Shown here: positions 8,103 through 16,769 of the stretch, piece by piece | Numbering within the stretch: the first letter of the stretch is position 1 | How the letters are laid out: every line of letters begins with the position of its first letter | Origin: Bacillota bacterium | GTDB lineage: Bacteria; Bacillota; Clostridia; Christensenellales; UMGS416 | Reading direction: 5' to 3' | DNA: 43,583 nt | NCBI GenBank assembly: GCA_023410875.1 | Contig: JAEYPH010000123.1 | Span: 1-43,583, forward strand | Position numbers and translations under genes: made by a program | Notes under the pieces: generated by a model | What the model saw: only the letters and a program-made list of their open reading frames with translations | What the model was told of the DNA's origin: nothing | Databases searched by the model: none

Positions 8103-11100
8103 ACCCCATGAGAAGCGCGCAGCTCAAGGACAACCTGCGCCAGATCCGGTTCACGCTCAACCGATATTTGGCCATCCTGCTGATTACGGCGCTGGGCGTG
8201 GCTTTCTTCGCGGGCCTGCGGGCCACGGGGCCGGACATGCGCGCCACCGCCGAAAGCTACCTGAACGGCCAGAACTTCATGGACGTGCGGGTCGTGTCCA
8301 CGATGGGCTTTGACGAGAACGACCTGGACGCCATCGGCTCCACGCCGGGCATCGCCGCCATGGAAGTTGGCTATTCCGCCGATGTGCTGGCCCTGGCGGC
8401 CGAGGACAGCTGGACCATCCGCCTGCACTCGCTGGCCGGCGACGACCGGCTCAACCGACCGGAGCTCGTCCAGGGCCGCCTGCCGCAGGGCGGCGGCGAA
8501 TGCCTGGCCGACCCCAGGCTGCTGGACGCCATGGGTTTCAAGGTTGGCGACACGATCCACTTGGCCAGCGGCACCGACGCTGCTCTGAGCGACACCGTGA
8601 GCCGGGACAGCTATGTAATCGTCGGCGCGGCCCGCAGCCCGCTGTACATCTCCCATGACCGCGGCGCCAGCGCCGTGGGCAGCGGCCGCGTGGGTGGCTA
8701 TCTCTATATTCCCGAGCAGGATTTCACCATGGAGGTGTTCACCGAGGTCGCGCTGTCCATGGAGGGCGTGTCGGGGCTCTCGCGCTTCGATGACGCCTAT
8801 CTGGACGCGCTGCAGCCGACCAAGGACGCGCTGGAAGCCGCCGGTGAGCGGCGGGCAGACCTGCGGCTGGGCGACATCCGCCGGGAGGCGCAGGCCGAGC
8901 TGGACGACGCCAGTCGGGAACTGGAGGATGGCAAGCAGAAGCTGGCCGACGGCCAGCGGGAGCTGGAGGATGCCCGGGCTGACCTGGACCAGGGCTGGAA
9001 GGATTACCGCGACGGGCAGAAGGAATTCGAGGACGAGATCGCCGATGCCCAGCGCCAGCTGGACGACGGCCAGAAGGCATATGACAAGGGCCTGAGCCAG
9101 TACAACGCCGGCATGCGCCAATACAAGCAGGCCAAGGCCGACAGCGACAGGAAGCTGGCCGACGCCCAGTCGCAGCTGGACGCGGCCCAGGCCCAGTGGC
9201 AGGCGGGGCAGACGGCCTATGAGCAGGGCAAGGCCACCAGCGACAGCTTGAACGCCGCGCTGGCGGCGGGGCCCACGCCGGAGGCTGTGGCCACCGTGGC
9301 GGCAATCGCCCAGGCGCTGCAGAGCACCGCCCCGGAGCTATCCGCGGCGTTGAGCGCCTATGTGGCCAACCCCACGGACCCTGTGGCCGTGGCAGCAGCC
9401 CAAGGGGCCGTGCAGGCATTCGCCGCGCAATTGGCCCAGACCAAGGCGCAGCTGGACGAGGCCGCTGCCCAACTGCAGGCCCAGAGCCAGGCGCTGGCCC
9501 AGGGCCGCGCCCAGGCCGAGGCCGAGTTCGCCGCCGCGGCCAGAAAGCTGTCCTCCTCCAAAGCCAAGCTCAACACCGCCAAGAAGGAGCTGCTAGACAA
9601 CCGTGAGAAGCTGGCCCAGGCCAGGGTGGATGGCCAGAAGGAGCTGGACGACGCATTGGAAAAGCTGCAGGACGGCGAGACCGAGTATGCCGGCGGCCTG
9701 CGGGAATACAACGACGAGCTGCCGGACGCGCAGCGCAAGATCGCCGACGGCGAGCGGGACTTGGCCGACGGGGAGAAGAAGCTGGCGCAGCTCAAGAAAC
9801 CCGTGTGGTATGTGCTGGATGAGGACGCCAACGCCGGCTTCGTGAGCCTGCGACAGGACGCCGAACGCATGGACGCCATCGGCTCGCTGATTCCGCTGCT
9901 GTTTTTTCTGGTCGTCGTGCTGGTCACGATGACATCCATGACCCGCCTGGTGGAGAGCGACCGCGGTGTCATCGGCACCTACAAGGCGTTGGGGTACAGC
10001 AATTTTGCCATTGCGCGGCGCTATCTGCTGTATGCGGTGTCTGCCTCGCTGCTGGGCGGGGTGGGCGGGCTGCTGGCCGGCATTAACGTGTTCCCGCGGG
10101 TCATCTTCAACGCCTACAGCTATCTGTATGCGATCCCGAATCTCCACATCGGCTATTACCCGTCCACCGCCATGCTGTCGCTGGCTACGGCGGTGCTGAG
10201 CACGGCGGTACCGGCGTTTCTGGTGTGCCTGAGCTCGCTGCACAGCGCGCCGGCGGAGCTCATCCGCCCCCAGGCCCCCCACGGCGGCCGGCGCATCGCG
10301 CTGGAGCGGTTCACGCCCTTGTGGAAGCGCCTGAACTTCTCCCAGAAGGTCAGCATGCGCAACCTGTTCCGCTACAAGAAGCGCCTGGTCATGACGGTGC
10401 TGGGCGTGGCCTTTTGCACGTCATTGATGTTCACGGGCTTTGGCCTGCGCGATGCCATACAGTCCATCGGCGCCAAGCAATTTGAGGAGATCTCGGTGTA
10501 CGACATGCAAGTCACGCTGAAGAGCGACGCCCAGAGCGCCGATCTGCAGGCCGCGCTGGCTGCCGTGGCCGCCGAAGGGCAGGTCACCGAAAGCGCCGCG
10601 CTGCAACAGGAGATGATGGACGTAAGCGCCAATGGCGTCACCAAGACCGTGGTACGGGTCGTGCCGTTGGACGAGGGCTTTGCCCGCGTGATCCACCTGC
10701 GCCAACGCGTGGGGCATAAACCGCTGACGCTGGGCGACGACGGCGCTGTGGTCACCGAGAAGCTTACCCAATTGCTCAAGCTCAAGGTGGGAGACACACT
10801 GACGCTGCACGACGGCGAGCGGCAGATGCCGTTGCGGGTATCGGGCATTGCGGAGAATTACCTGAACCACACCGTATATCTCTCGCCGGCGCTGTACCGC
10901 TCGCTCTATGGCAGCGAGCCCGAGGTCAACGAGCTGCTGTGCCATCTGCAGCCCGGCAGCGCCGACGAGATGGCCCGGCGGCTGCTGGAACAGAAGGCGG
11001 TCAGCGCCGTCAACTTCACCTCGACATCCCGCGAGGCCATCGACAAGGTCATCAACGCCCTGCGGTATGTGGTCATGGTGCTCATCGCGTCGGCGGCGTT

Positions 11101-11461
11101 GCTACTGTTCGTCGTGCTCTTCAGCCTGAACACGATCAACCTGGAGGAACGCCGCCGGGAGTTGGCCACGATCAAGGTGCTGGGCTTCTATGATGGGGAG
11201 CTGGCGGCCTATCTGTACCGGGAGAACATCGTGCTGACGGTGTTAGGCATCCTGCTGGGTCTTGTCATAGGAGTGCTGGAGCAGCGCTATGTGATCCTCA
11301 CGGTGGAGGTGGACTTCATCATGTTCGGCCGGGATGTGCTGCTGAGCAGCTATCTGTATTCCATGGGCCTCACGGCGGCCTTCGCCGCCATCGTGAACCT
11401 GGGGATGCTGAGGAGTTTTAGGAAGATCGATATGGTGAGCTCGCTCAAGAGCGTGGAGTAA
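8096..11461 (+). CDS. FtsX-type ABC permease with long coiled-coil insert
   Basis: An 1121-residue permease. A first TM (about 20-40) leads into an extracytoplasmic domain. Residues about 260-580 are a hydrophilic, heptad-like region with repeated D-G-Q/E-L-E-D/A-x-L elements and Q/A-rich segments, predicted to be a long coiled coil. The first FtsX core follows at about 600-720 (three TM). A second TM near 760, a second extracytoplasmic domain, and a last FtsX core (about 985-1115) complete the plan. This is the known large two-FtsX family of Bacillota. GGAG (8084-8087) supports ATG 8096; ATG 8108 is also possible. The substrate is unknown. Confidence 0.92.
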   Translation: MVNPMRSAQLKDNLRQIRFTLNRYLAILLITALGVAFFAGLRATGPDMRATAESYLNGQNFMDVRVVSTMGFDENDLDAIGSTPGIAAMEVGYSADVLALAAEDSWTIRLHSLAGDDRLNRPELVQGRLPQGGGECLADPRLLDAMGFKVGDTIHLASGTDAALSDTVSRDSYVIVGAARSPLYISHDRGASAVGSGRVGGYLYIPEQDFTMEVFTEVALSMEGVSGLSRFDDAYLDALQPTKDALEAAGERRADLRLGDIRREAQAELDDASRELEDGKQKLADGQRELEDARADLDQGWKDYRDGQKEFEDEIADAQRQLDDGQKAYDKGLSQYNAGMRQYKQAKADSDRKLADAQSQLDAAQAQWQAGQTAYEQGKATSDSLNAALAAGPTPEAVATVAAIAQALQSTAPELSAALSAYVANPTDPVAVAAAQGAVQAFAAQLAQTKAQLDEAAAQLQAQSQALAQGRAQAEAEFAAAARKLSSSKAKLNTAKKELLDNREKLAQARVDGQKELDDALEKLQDGETEYAGGLREYNDELPDAQRKIADGERDLADGEKKLAQLKKPVWYVLDEDANAGFVSLRQDAERMDAIGSLIPLLFFLVVVLVTMTSMTRLVESDRGVIGTYKALGYSNFAIARRYLLYAVSASLLGGVGGLLAGINVFPRVIFNAYSYLYAIPNLHIGYYPSTAMLSLATAVLSTAVPAFLVCLSSLHSAPAELIRPQAPHGGRRIALERFTPLWKRLNFSQKVSMRNLFRYKKRLVMTVLGVAFCTSLMFTGFGLRDAIQSIGAKQFEEISVYDMQVTLKSDAQSADLQAALAAVAAEGQVTESAALQQEMMDVSANGVTKTVVRVVPLDEGFARVIHLRQRVGHKPLTLGDDGAVVTEKLTQLLKLKVGDTLTLHDGERQMPLRVSGIAENYLNHTVYLSPALYRSLYGSEPEVNELLCHLQPGSADEMARRLLEQKAVSAVNFTSTSREAIDKVINALRYVVMVLIASAALLLFVVLFSLNTINLEERRRELATIKVLGFYDGELAAYLYRENIVLTVLGILLGLVIGVLEQRYVILTVEVDFIMFGRDVLLSSYLYSMGLTAAFAAIVNLGMLRSFRKIDMVSSLKSVE

Positions 11462-11567
11462 ATCCGCCCCCGGCGAATTGCCGGACACCCGCTGCGTGCG
11501 TTGCGGAGAATGGAGTGAAGTTGTTGCGCTGCTTCGTTGCACGGCATGCGTCGTGCCAATCCAGGGG

Positions 11568-12452
11568 CTATTCCTTGACTGAACCCAGCGTGATGCCTTT
11601 CACGAAGTAGCGCTGCATGAAAGGATATACGCACAGAATGGGCACAGTGGCCACGATTAGCTGAGCCGCCTTAAGAGAGCGGTTGGATAGCTTTCTGAGC
11701 AGTTCCATATCTTCGACCTTCAGATTGCGCAGATCTACAGAGACCAGCATCTGGCGCAGGTAGGTCTGCAAAGGCCAGTCGTTCATATCGTTGAGGAAAA
11801 TCAGGCCGCTAAACCAGTCATTCCAGTGCCCCACCATGGAGAAGAGCGCCAAAGTGGCGATGGACGGCAGGGAAAGCGGCACATAGATTGACGCCAGGAT
11901 GCGAAGATGCCCGGCGCCGTCGATCATCGCCGATTCGCTGATGTTTTTGTTGAGCCCCCGGAAGTAGTTCATCATCATAATCACACTGAACACGTCCACG
12001 GCGCCCGGTATCACCAGCACCCAAAGGGAGTTTACGAGGCCCATCTTTTGCACGACGAGGAAAAACGGGATCAACCCGCCGGAAAACATCATCGGGAAGA
12101 CGTAGAACCACATGATGGCGTTTCTGCCCTTGAGTTCGTTGGCTTCCTTGGAAAGCGGATACGCGGTCACCGTGATGAAAAAAAGGTTGATCGTGGTGCC
12201 GATCAGGACGCGCAGCACGGATATGGCAAACGCCCGCATGAATGCGCCGCTCTTGAAAACCAAGCCGTAGCACTCCGTCTGAAAATCGATGGGCCAGAAG
12301 GAAACCAGGTTGGCCGATGTTGCGGCGGAGCTGCTCAGGGAAATCGCCAGAAGGTTGAGGAAGGGGAGCACACAGCTAAGGCCGAGGATGGCCAGAATGA
12401 CGTAGTTGATACCATCGAACATCCTGGAACCAAAGGATCTCTCGTTGAACAT
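11568..12452 (-). CDS. Carbohydrate ABC transporter permease (LplC/YtcP type)
   Basis: A 294-residue inner permease with six membrane spans and the EAA-loop region around S-A-M-I-D-G-A-G-H-L-R-I-L-A-S-I-Y-V-P-L-S-L-P. The C-terminus P-F-M-Q-R-Y-F-V-K-G-I-T-L-G-S-V-K-E is the usual ending of LplC-like proteins, which import complex oligosaccharides together with LplB and a lipoprotein. AAAGGAGCGTAAAAC precedes the ATG at 12452. It is the last gene of the operon; no glycosidase and no cognate ATPase follow, so an ATPase encoded elsewhere (MsmX type) is expected. Confidence 0.93.
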   Translation of the reverse strand: MFNERSFGSRMFDGINYVILAILGLSCVLPFLNLLAISLSSSAATSANLVSFWPIDFQTECYGLVFKSGAFMRAFAISVLRVLIGTTINLFFITVTAYPLSKEANELKGRNAIMWFYVFPMMFSGGLIPFFLVVQKMGLVNSLWVLVIPGAVDVFSVIMMMNYFRGLNKNISESAMIDGAGHLRILASIYVPLSLPSIATLALFSMVGHWNDWFSGLIFLNDMNDWPLQTYLRQMLVSVDLRNLKVEDMELLRKLSNRSLKAAQLIVATVPILCVYPFMQRYFVKGITLGSVKE

Positions 12453-12469
12453 GTTTTACGCTCCTTTGC

Positions 12470-13414
12470 TCAGAATATCCGATAGTTCGCCAGCTTGTAG
12501 GCCAGACGGTTGGACAGCAGGATCAGGCCGAACCCGATGACGGATTTCATCAGCCCAACCGCCGTGGCCAGACTGAACTGCATTTCTGTTAGGCCTTGCC
12601 GAAAGATGAACGTGTCCAGCACGTCGCCCGAAGAGTACACCGCCGGGTTGTACAGTATGAGAACCTGGTCAAAACCCGCGTTCAGTATACCGCCAAGGCT
12701 GAGCGCAGCCAGCAGAACGATCGTGGAGCTGATGCCCGGAAGCGTGATATGGACCACCCGCTGAAACCTGCCGGCGCCGTCGATGACGGCAGCCTCATAG
12801 AGTTCCGGATTGATGCCGGATAGCGCTGCCAAATACAGAATGGCCCCCCAACCGAACCCCTTCCAGATGTCTGTGGAAATCAGGGTGAACTTGAACCAAT
12901 CGTTGCTGACCAGGAAGGGTATGGAATCCATTCCCAAGGCCCGGATCAATTGATTGACCAGCCCGTCATCGGACAAAAGGTCCAGGAACAGGCCGCCTAC
13001 GATGACCCAGGACAGGAAATGAGGAAGATACACAAATGTCTGCACCAGCTTTTTGAACGCCGTGTTTCTGGCTTCGTTGAGCAGCAGGGCGAAGGTGATC
13101 GGAACCAGTTGGCCCAGTAAGATCTTGATGACCGCGATGACGACCGTGTTGGTGATGACCGGCTGGAAGTTGGGCAGCGTGAACAGGAACCTGAACCAGG
13201 AGAGGCCAACCCACGGAGAGTCTGCGAAGCCCAGGCCGGGGTTGAAGTCCTTGAAAGCGATCTGCAGCCCGTACATCGGCGAGTACGAGAAAATGAGGAG
13301 CATAGCGGCCGAAGGCAGCAGACAGGCGTACAGCACCCAGTTTCTCTTCCAATTCCATTTCACCCGGCCGGCCTTTGTCGTTCGAACGGTTTTGATAGGT
13401 AAGCTCGTTGCCAT
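12470..13414 (-). CDS. Carbohydrate ABC transporter permease (LplB/YteP type)
   Basis: A 314-residue permease with six spans. The N-terminal L-L-I-F-S-Y-S-P-M-Y-G-L-Q-I-A-F-K-D-F motif and the loop Y-E-A-A-V-I-D-G-A-G-R-F-Q-R-V-V-H-I-T-L-P are hallmarks of LplB-family sugar permeases, as is the end L-S-N-R-L-A-Y-K-L-A-N-Y. AGAGGGAATGCC places the start at ATG 13414 rather than an upstream ATG. It ends 17 bp before the LplC-type gene, so both are translated from one message. Confidence 0.93.
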   Translation of the reverse strand: MATSLPIKTVRTTKAGRVKWNWKRNWVLYACLLPSAAMLLIFSYSPMYGLQIAFKDFNPGLGFADSPWVGLSWFRFLFTLPNFQPVITNTVVIAVIKILLGQLVPITFALLLNEARNTAFKKLVQTFVYLPHFLSWVIVGGLFLDLLSDDGLVNQLIRALGMDSIPFLVSNDWFKFTLISTDIWKGFGWGAILYLAALSGINPELYEAAVIDGAGRFQRVVHITLPGISSTIVLLAALSLGGILNAGFDQVLILYNPAVYSSGDVLDTFIFRQGLTEMQFSLATAVGLMKSVIGFGLILLSNRLAYKLANYRIF

Positions 13415-13454
13415 GGCATTCCCTCTTGTTATTGAAAGCTTTTGGTGAGACATT

Positions 13455-13480
13455 GAATAAGGGAATTGCTTCCCTTATTC
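13455..13480 (-). promoter_or_regulatory. Intercistronic hairpin between lipoprotein and permease genes
   Basis: GAATAAGGGAA (13455-13465) pairs perfectly with TTCCCTTATTC (13470-13480) over a 4-nt loop, with no T-run. Stem-loops after the solute-binding gene commonly protect that part of the message and lower expression of the permeases, and this one is in that place. Confidence 0.7.
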
Positions 13481-13513
13481 GATGTCCGCCGTATTGGCTG
13501 ATTGGGAGGATGA

Positions 13514-15280
13514 CTACTTTGTGGATGCGTACCAGTCGTTGACTTCCTGTGTCCACTGGTCTCCGCCGTTGGCCTTCCAGTCGGAAACGAACTTGTCAAA
13601 AGCATCCAACGGCTTGGCGCCCATGATGATCTGGGCGAAGACTTCCTTTTCCATCGTGTCCAGCAGCGCCTTCTTGCTGACTTCCGTGGGCGTGGGCGCG
13701 CCGACGTTCTCATTTACTTTCAGCTCGTCGGCCGTCTGGAACTTACTCCAGTATTCGAACATGCCGCTGAAGGCCTTGATAGCCCGTGGCTCCGCGGCCA
13801 GGCTTTCGTAACCCGAGTAAACGTCCGGGTCTGCCTGCTCCTTGGTGATCGTGCCCTTGTCCAGGTCATAGTATTGCTGCATGTTTTTGGTTACGAGCGT
13901 GGAGGGATCGCTGAGCTGGAACCCCAGCATGTATTTGGTGTGGTAGCTGGCCTTGTTGAAATAACCCCAGCCTTCCACCTCGTAGTTGTGGGTATCGGTG
14001 ATGCGGTTGGCGTCCTCTTTGTTGACGGGCTCCTGAAAGGGCGTGTGCGGATATTTGAAAGTGTATCCCACACTCTTCATGGCCGCCTGCATGTTGGCGT
14101 CGCTGCGGTAGAAGGAGTCCATTTCTTCGTTGAGCAGATACATCAGCGCCTCAGGGGACTTCACATCCTTGCGTACGGCCACACCCATACCGGAGATCGC
14201 GTTTACCATGAGGCCCTGCTGGCCATCGGGCCCTTTCAAAATGGGCATGACAACCATTTCGGCGGTGGCGACGTTTTTGAACAGGTCGGGGAACGGGAAG
14301 TACATATTCCACCAGGCTCCCTTGTAGGTGAGCATATCGCCTTTGGTAAACGTGGCGTCGGTCTGTTCGCCGGTTTTGGCGACAAATTCCTTGTCGATAT
14401 ACCCGGCCTTGTACCACTTGCTGAGCAGCTCCAGACCTTTTTTGATCCCAGGCTGAATGCTGCCATAGGCCAGCTTGCCGTCGGAAGCCAGTTGCCAGGA
14501 GCCTGGGTACGCATCAAAACCGGACATGACCATCTCCATATCGATGCCCTTGCTCATGCTGAAGGCCGTGCCGTTGGGGTACTTGGCCAAATAGGCGGCC
14601 ATGACATCTTCCAAGTCCTGCAGCGTCTGGGGGACTTGCTTGCCCAGTTCGTCCAGCAGGTCCTTTCGAATCCAGTTCACCTTCCAGAACCCCGCGTTGT
14701 CATAGGGGAAGGCGTAGGCATAGGTTTTGCCGCCGTTGATGAAAGGCAGGGAAAACTTGCCCTTGGTGTAGGTGTTGTTGATGTCGTTGAGATGCTTGAC
14801 CAGCGGGGAGGAATGCTCCGCAATCAGTTCGTTCAAAGGCATCAATTGGTTGGCCTTGATCAGCTTTGAAAGGCTGTTGCTGTTGGAGAAGATGACATCG
14901 GGCAGACTGTTGCTGGCGGCCGCGATGGACAGCTTCTGGTTGTCGGTGTCCCATTCCGGCGAAACCCACGCTGCTTTGAATTTCACGCCAACGGTGGATT
15001 CCATCCATCGTGTGTATGGATTGGATTCCACGCTGTCGCCCTCCAGCCATTTCGCGTCGGCGCCGACGACCATGTTCTGGGTGAAGGTGACAACAGGCTC
15101 AAACTTTTTGAAGTATTCGGGCTGTGCCTCGGTGGGCGTGGCGCTTGCGTTGGCGGTAGGCGCGGCGGTGACGGGTTGGGGCGTCGTGGTCGGGGAAGGG
15201 GCAGCGGACTGGTTGGGTGCGCACCCGCCGGCGGTCGCGAGCATCGCAAGCGCAATGATCAGAACCAGCGCTTTGTTCAT
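13514..15280 (-). CDS. Extracellular solute-binding lipoprotein (LplA type)
   Basis: A 588-residue sugar-binding lipoprotein. The signal peptide MNKALVLIIALAMLATAGGC ends in a lipobox with Cys20 as lipid anchor, followed by a Pro/Thr/Ala-rich linker (about 24-55). The rest is a family 1 solute-binding fold typical of LplA/YtcQ proteins that capture oligosaccharides for LplB/LplC permeases. AAAAAGGAGGAACACC precedes the ATG at 15280, which rules out longer starts. It lies 99 bp ahead of the permease genes and 186 bp behind the response regulator, and it may have its own regulated promoter. Confidence 0.93.
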   Translation of the reverse strand: MNKALVLIIALAMLATAGGCAPNQSAAPSPTTTPQPVTAAPTANASATPTEAQPEYFKKFEPVVTFTQNMVVGADAKWLEGDSVESNPYTRWMESTVGVKFKAAWVSPEWDTDNQKLSIAAASNSLPDVIFSNSNSLSKLIKANQLMPLNELIAEHSSPLVKHLNDINNTYTKGKFSLPFINGGKTYAYAFPYDNAGFWKVNWIRKDLLDELGKQVPQTLQDLEDVMAAYLAKYPNGTAFSMSKGIDMEMVMSGFDAYPGSWQLASDGKLAYGSIQPGIKKGLELLSKWYKAGYIDKEFVAKTGEQTDATFTKGDMLTYKGAWWNMYFPFPDLFKNVATAEMVVMPILKGPDGQQGLMVNAISGMGVAVRKDVKSPEALMYLLNEEMDSFYRSDANMQAAMKSVGYTFKYPHTPFQEPVNKEDANRITDTHNYEVEGWGYFNKASYHTKYMLGFQLSDPSTLVTKNMQQYYDLDKGTITKEQADPDVYSGYESLAAEPRAIKAFSGMFEYWSKFQTADELKVNENVGAPTPTEVSKKALLDTMEKEVFAQIIMGAKPLDAFDKFVSDWKANGGDQWTQEVNDWYASTK

Positions 15281-15354
15281 GCTGGTGTTCCTCCTTTTTA
15301 TTTCTTGCACAAAGGAACGCTTAGGTACCGTCCGCGCGCCTTTCACGGTCGAGA

Positions 15355-15368
15355 AATATGGCCATATT
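15355..15368. promoter_or_regulatory. 14-bp perfect palindrome upstream of the lipoprotein gene
   Basis: AATATGGCCATATT is self-complementary and sits 75 bp ahead of the lipoprotein start, inside the 186-bp gap after the response-regulator gene. It overlaps a weak minus-strand promoter-like pair (TTGCAC, 16 bp, TATTTC). It may be an operator, but the binding protein is unknown. Confidence 0.35.
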
Positions 15369-15466
15369 CGACTTGTGCAATTCACGTAAAAAAGTATATC
15401 GGGGAATTGGTGGATTCGTCCATGCTCTGTTCAAAGCGATTCATGCTCAAAACAAACCAAAATGTG

Positions 15467-16765
15467 TCAGATGCCGTGGCGCTGCTGCTGATAGTCCTTT
15501 GGGCTCATGCCGGTTTTGCGTTTGAAAATCCGGCTGAAATGGGAGACGCTGTCGTAGCCCACCGCTTCGGCGACCTCGTAGATTTTCACTTGGGGGTCGG
15601 TGCGCAGCAGCTCCATAGCTCTTTCAATACGGGTTCGGATTAATAGCTCGATGACCGCTTCCCCGGTTTGCTCTTTGAACAATCGCAGCAGGTAGTTTGG
15701 GTGCAGGTGTAAATGCGCTGCTATATCGGCAACGGTGATTTCGCGTTGTATGTTCTCCCGTGCGTAGCGGCATACCTGCTCGACCAGCCGGCTGGCGCGG
15801 CTTGCCGGGGCTTCGGCGGCGCAAGTGTCTCGCAGCAAGGCGGCTGATTCTGGAAGCATGATAACGCCAGGCTCCCGCGGCTCCCGGGCATTCGCATCAC
15901 AGAGCAGACGCATATATTCCCCGTGAGCCTGATCCAAGGGCACGATCGCCCCAAAAAACAAGGAGACGGAACACTTTGCCGATCGCAGCGCCGCCGCCTG
16001 AAAGGCTTCCGCCATGCCTTTCATAAAACGGTACATATCTTGCAGCGCCGCTCGATCCGCCAAGCTGGCAACGATGACATAGTTGTCCTGCGCGTCTACG
16101 AAGTGCTGTTCGCGCCCTCTGCCGGCAAACAGGATGCTGTCTGCAATCCTTGCCAGCATTTGCTCTGCGGTGTTTGTGCCAGATATCCCATCGGCTCTCT
16201 CGTCGGGGGCAACCAGCAGGAGAAACAGCTCGTCACCCAGCTCGATTTGCGCCCTTTCCCTGCTGGCGGCAGCAGGCGCTGCCCGACCTTTGGCAATCCA
16301 CAGATTCCATTCCCGCTCACGCAGCGCCGCCAGCATATCGTCGCGCTCCTGGGCGGCCCGGCTCAGCAGCCGCGAGCGATCCATCTCCGCTTCCATTGCG
16401 GCCAGCGCCCGCGCCACGACCTCTCGCAGGCGCGGGTTGGGGATGGGTTTGGTGATGTAGCTGAACACCCCCAGGTCTATGGCTTTTTGCGCATACTCAA
16501 ACTCATCATAGCCGGATATAAAGATGGTCTTGGCGAAATGCCATTTTTTCTGGATGTGCGCCGCCAACTCCAGCCCGTCCATACCTGGCATGCGGATGTC
16601 CGTAATGACCACATCCACTTTGTTGTTCTGCAGATATTCCAGCGCCACGGGCATGCTGTTGGCCTTGAATACCTCCAGCACGCCGATCTGTGACCAATCG
16701 ATGTCATATGCCAGCCCGTTGGTGATGGCTGGCTCATCGTCGACAATCAGGATGTTGTAAGCCAT
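15467..16765 (-). CDS. Response regulator with AraC-type DNA-binding domain (YesN type)
   Basis: A 432-residue regulator. Residues 1-120 are a receiver with D9-D10 acidic pocket, phosphoacceptor D56 (V-I-T-D-I-R-M-P) and Lys in Y-I-T-K-P. A linker domain follows. The last 100 residues hold two helix-turn-helix units of the AraC family: I-T-V-A-D-I-A-A-H-L-H-L-H-P-N-Y-L-L-R-L-F and the closing V-A-E-A-V-G-Y-D-S-V-S-H-F-S-R-I-F-K. It starts 5 bp after the sensor kinase stop, with AAGGAG upstream. It probably activates the sugar uptake genes just downstream. Confidence 0.95.
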   Translation of the reverse strand: MAYNILIVDDEPAITNGLAYDIDWSQIGVLEVFKANSMPVALEYLQNNKVDVVITDIRMPGMDGLELAAHIQKKWHFAKTIFISGYDEFEYAQKAIDLGVFSYITKPIPNPRLREVVARALAAMEAEMDRSRLLSRAAQERDDMLAALREREWNLWIAKGRAAPAAASRERAQIELGDELFLLLVAPDERADGISGTNTAEQMLARIADSILFAGRGREQHFVDAQDNYVIVASLADRAALQDMYRFMKGMAEAFQAAALRSAKCSVSLFFGAIVPLDQAHGEYMRLLCDANAREPREPGVIMLPESAALLRDTCAAEAPASRASRLVEQVCRYARENIQREITVADIAAHLHLHPNYLLRLFKEQTGEAVIELLIRTRIERAMELLRTDPQVKIYEVAEAVGYDSVSHFSRIFKRKTGMSPKDYQQQRHGI

Positions 16766-16769
16766 TGGT

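Noticed and set aside
8900..9800. Tandem DNA repeat in the large permease gene
   Set aside because: The periodicity is that of a coiled-coil protein segment; the DNA copies are not close enough to be a nucleotide repeat.
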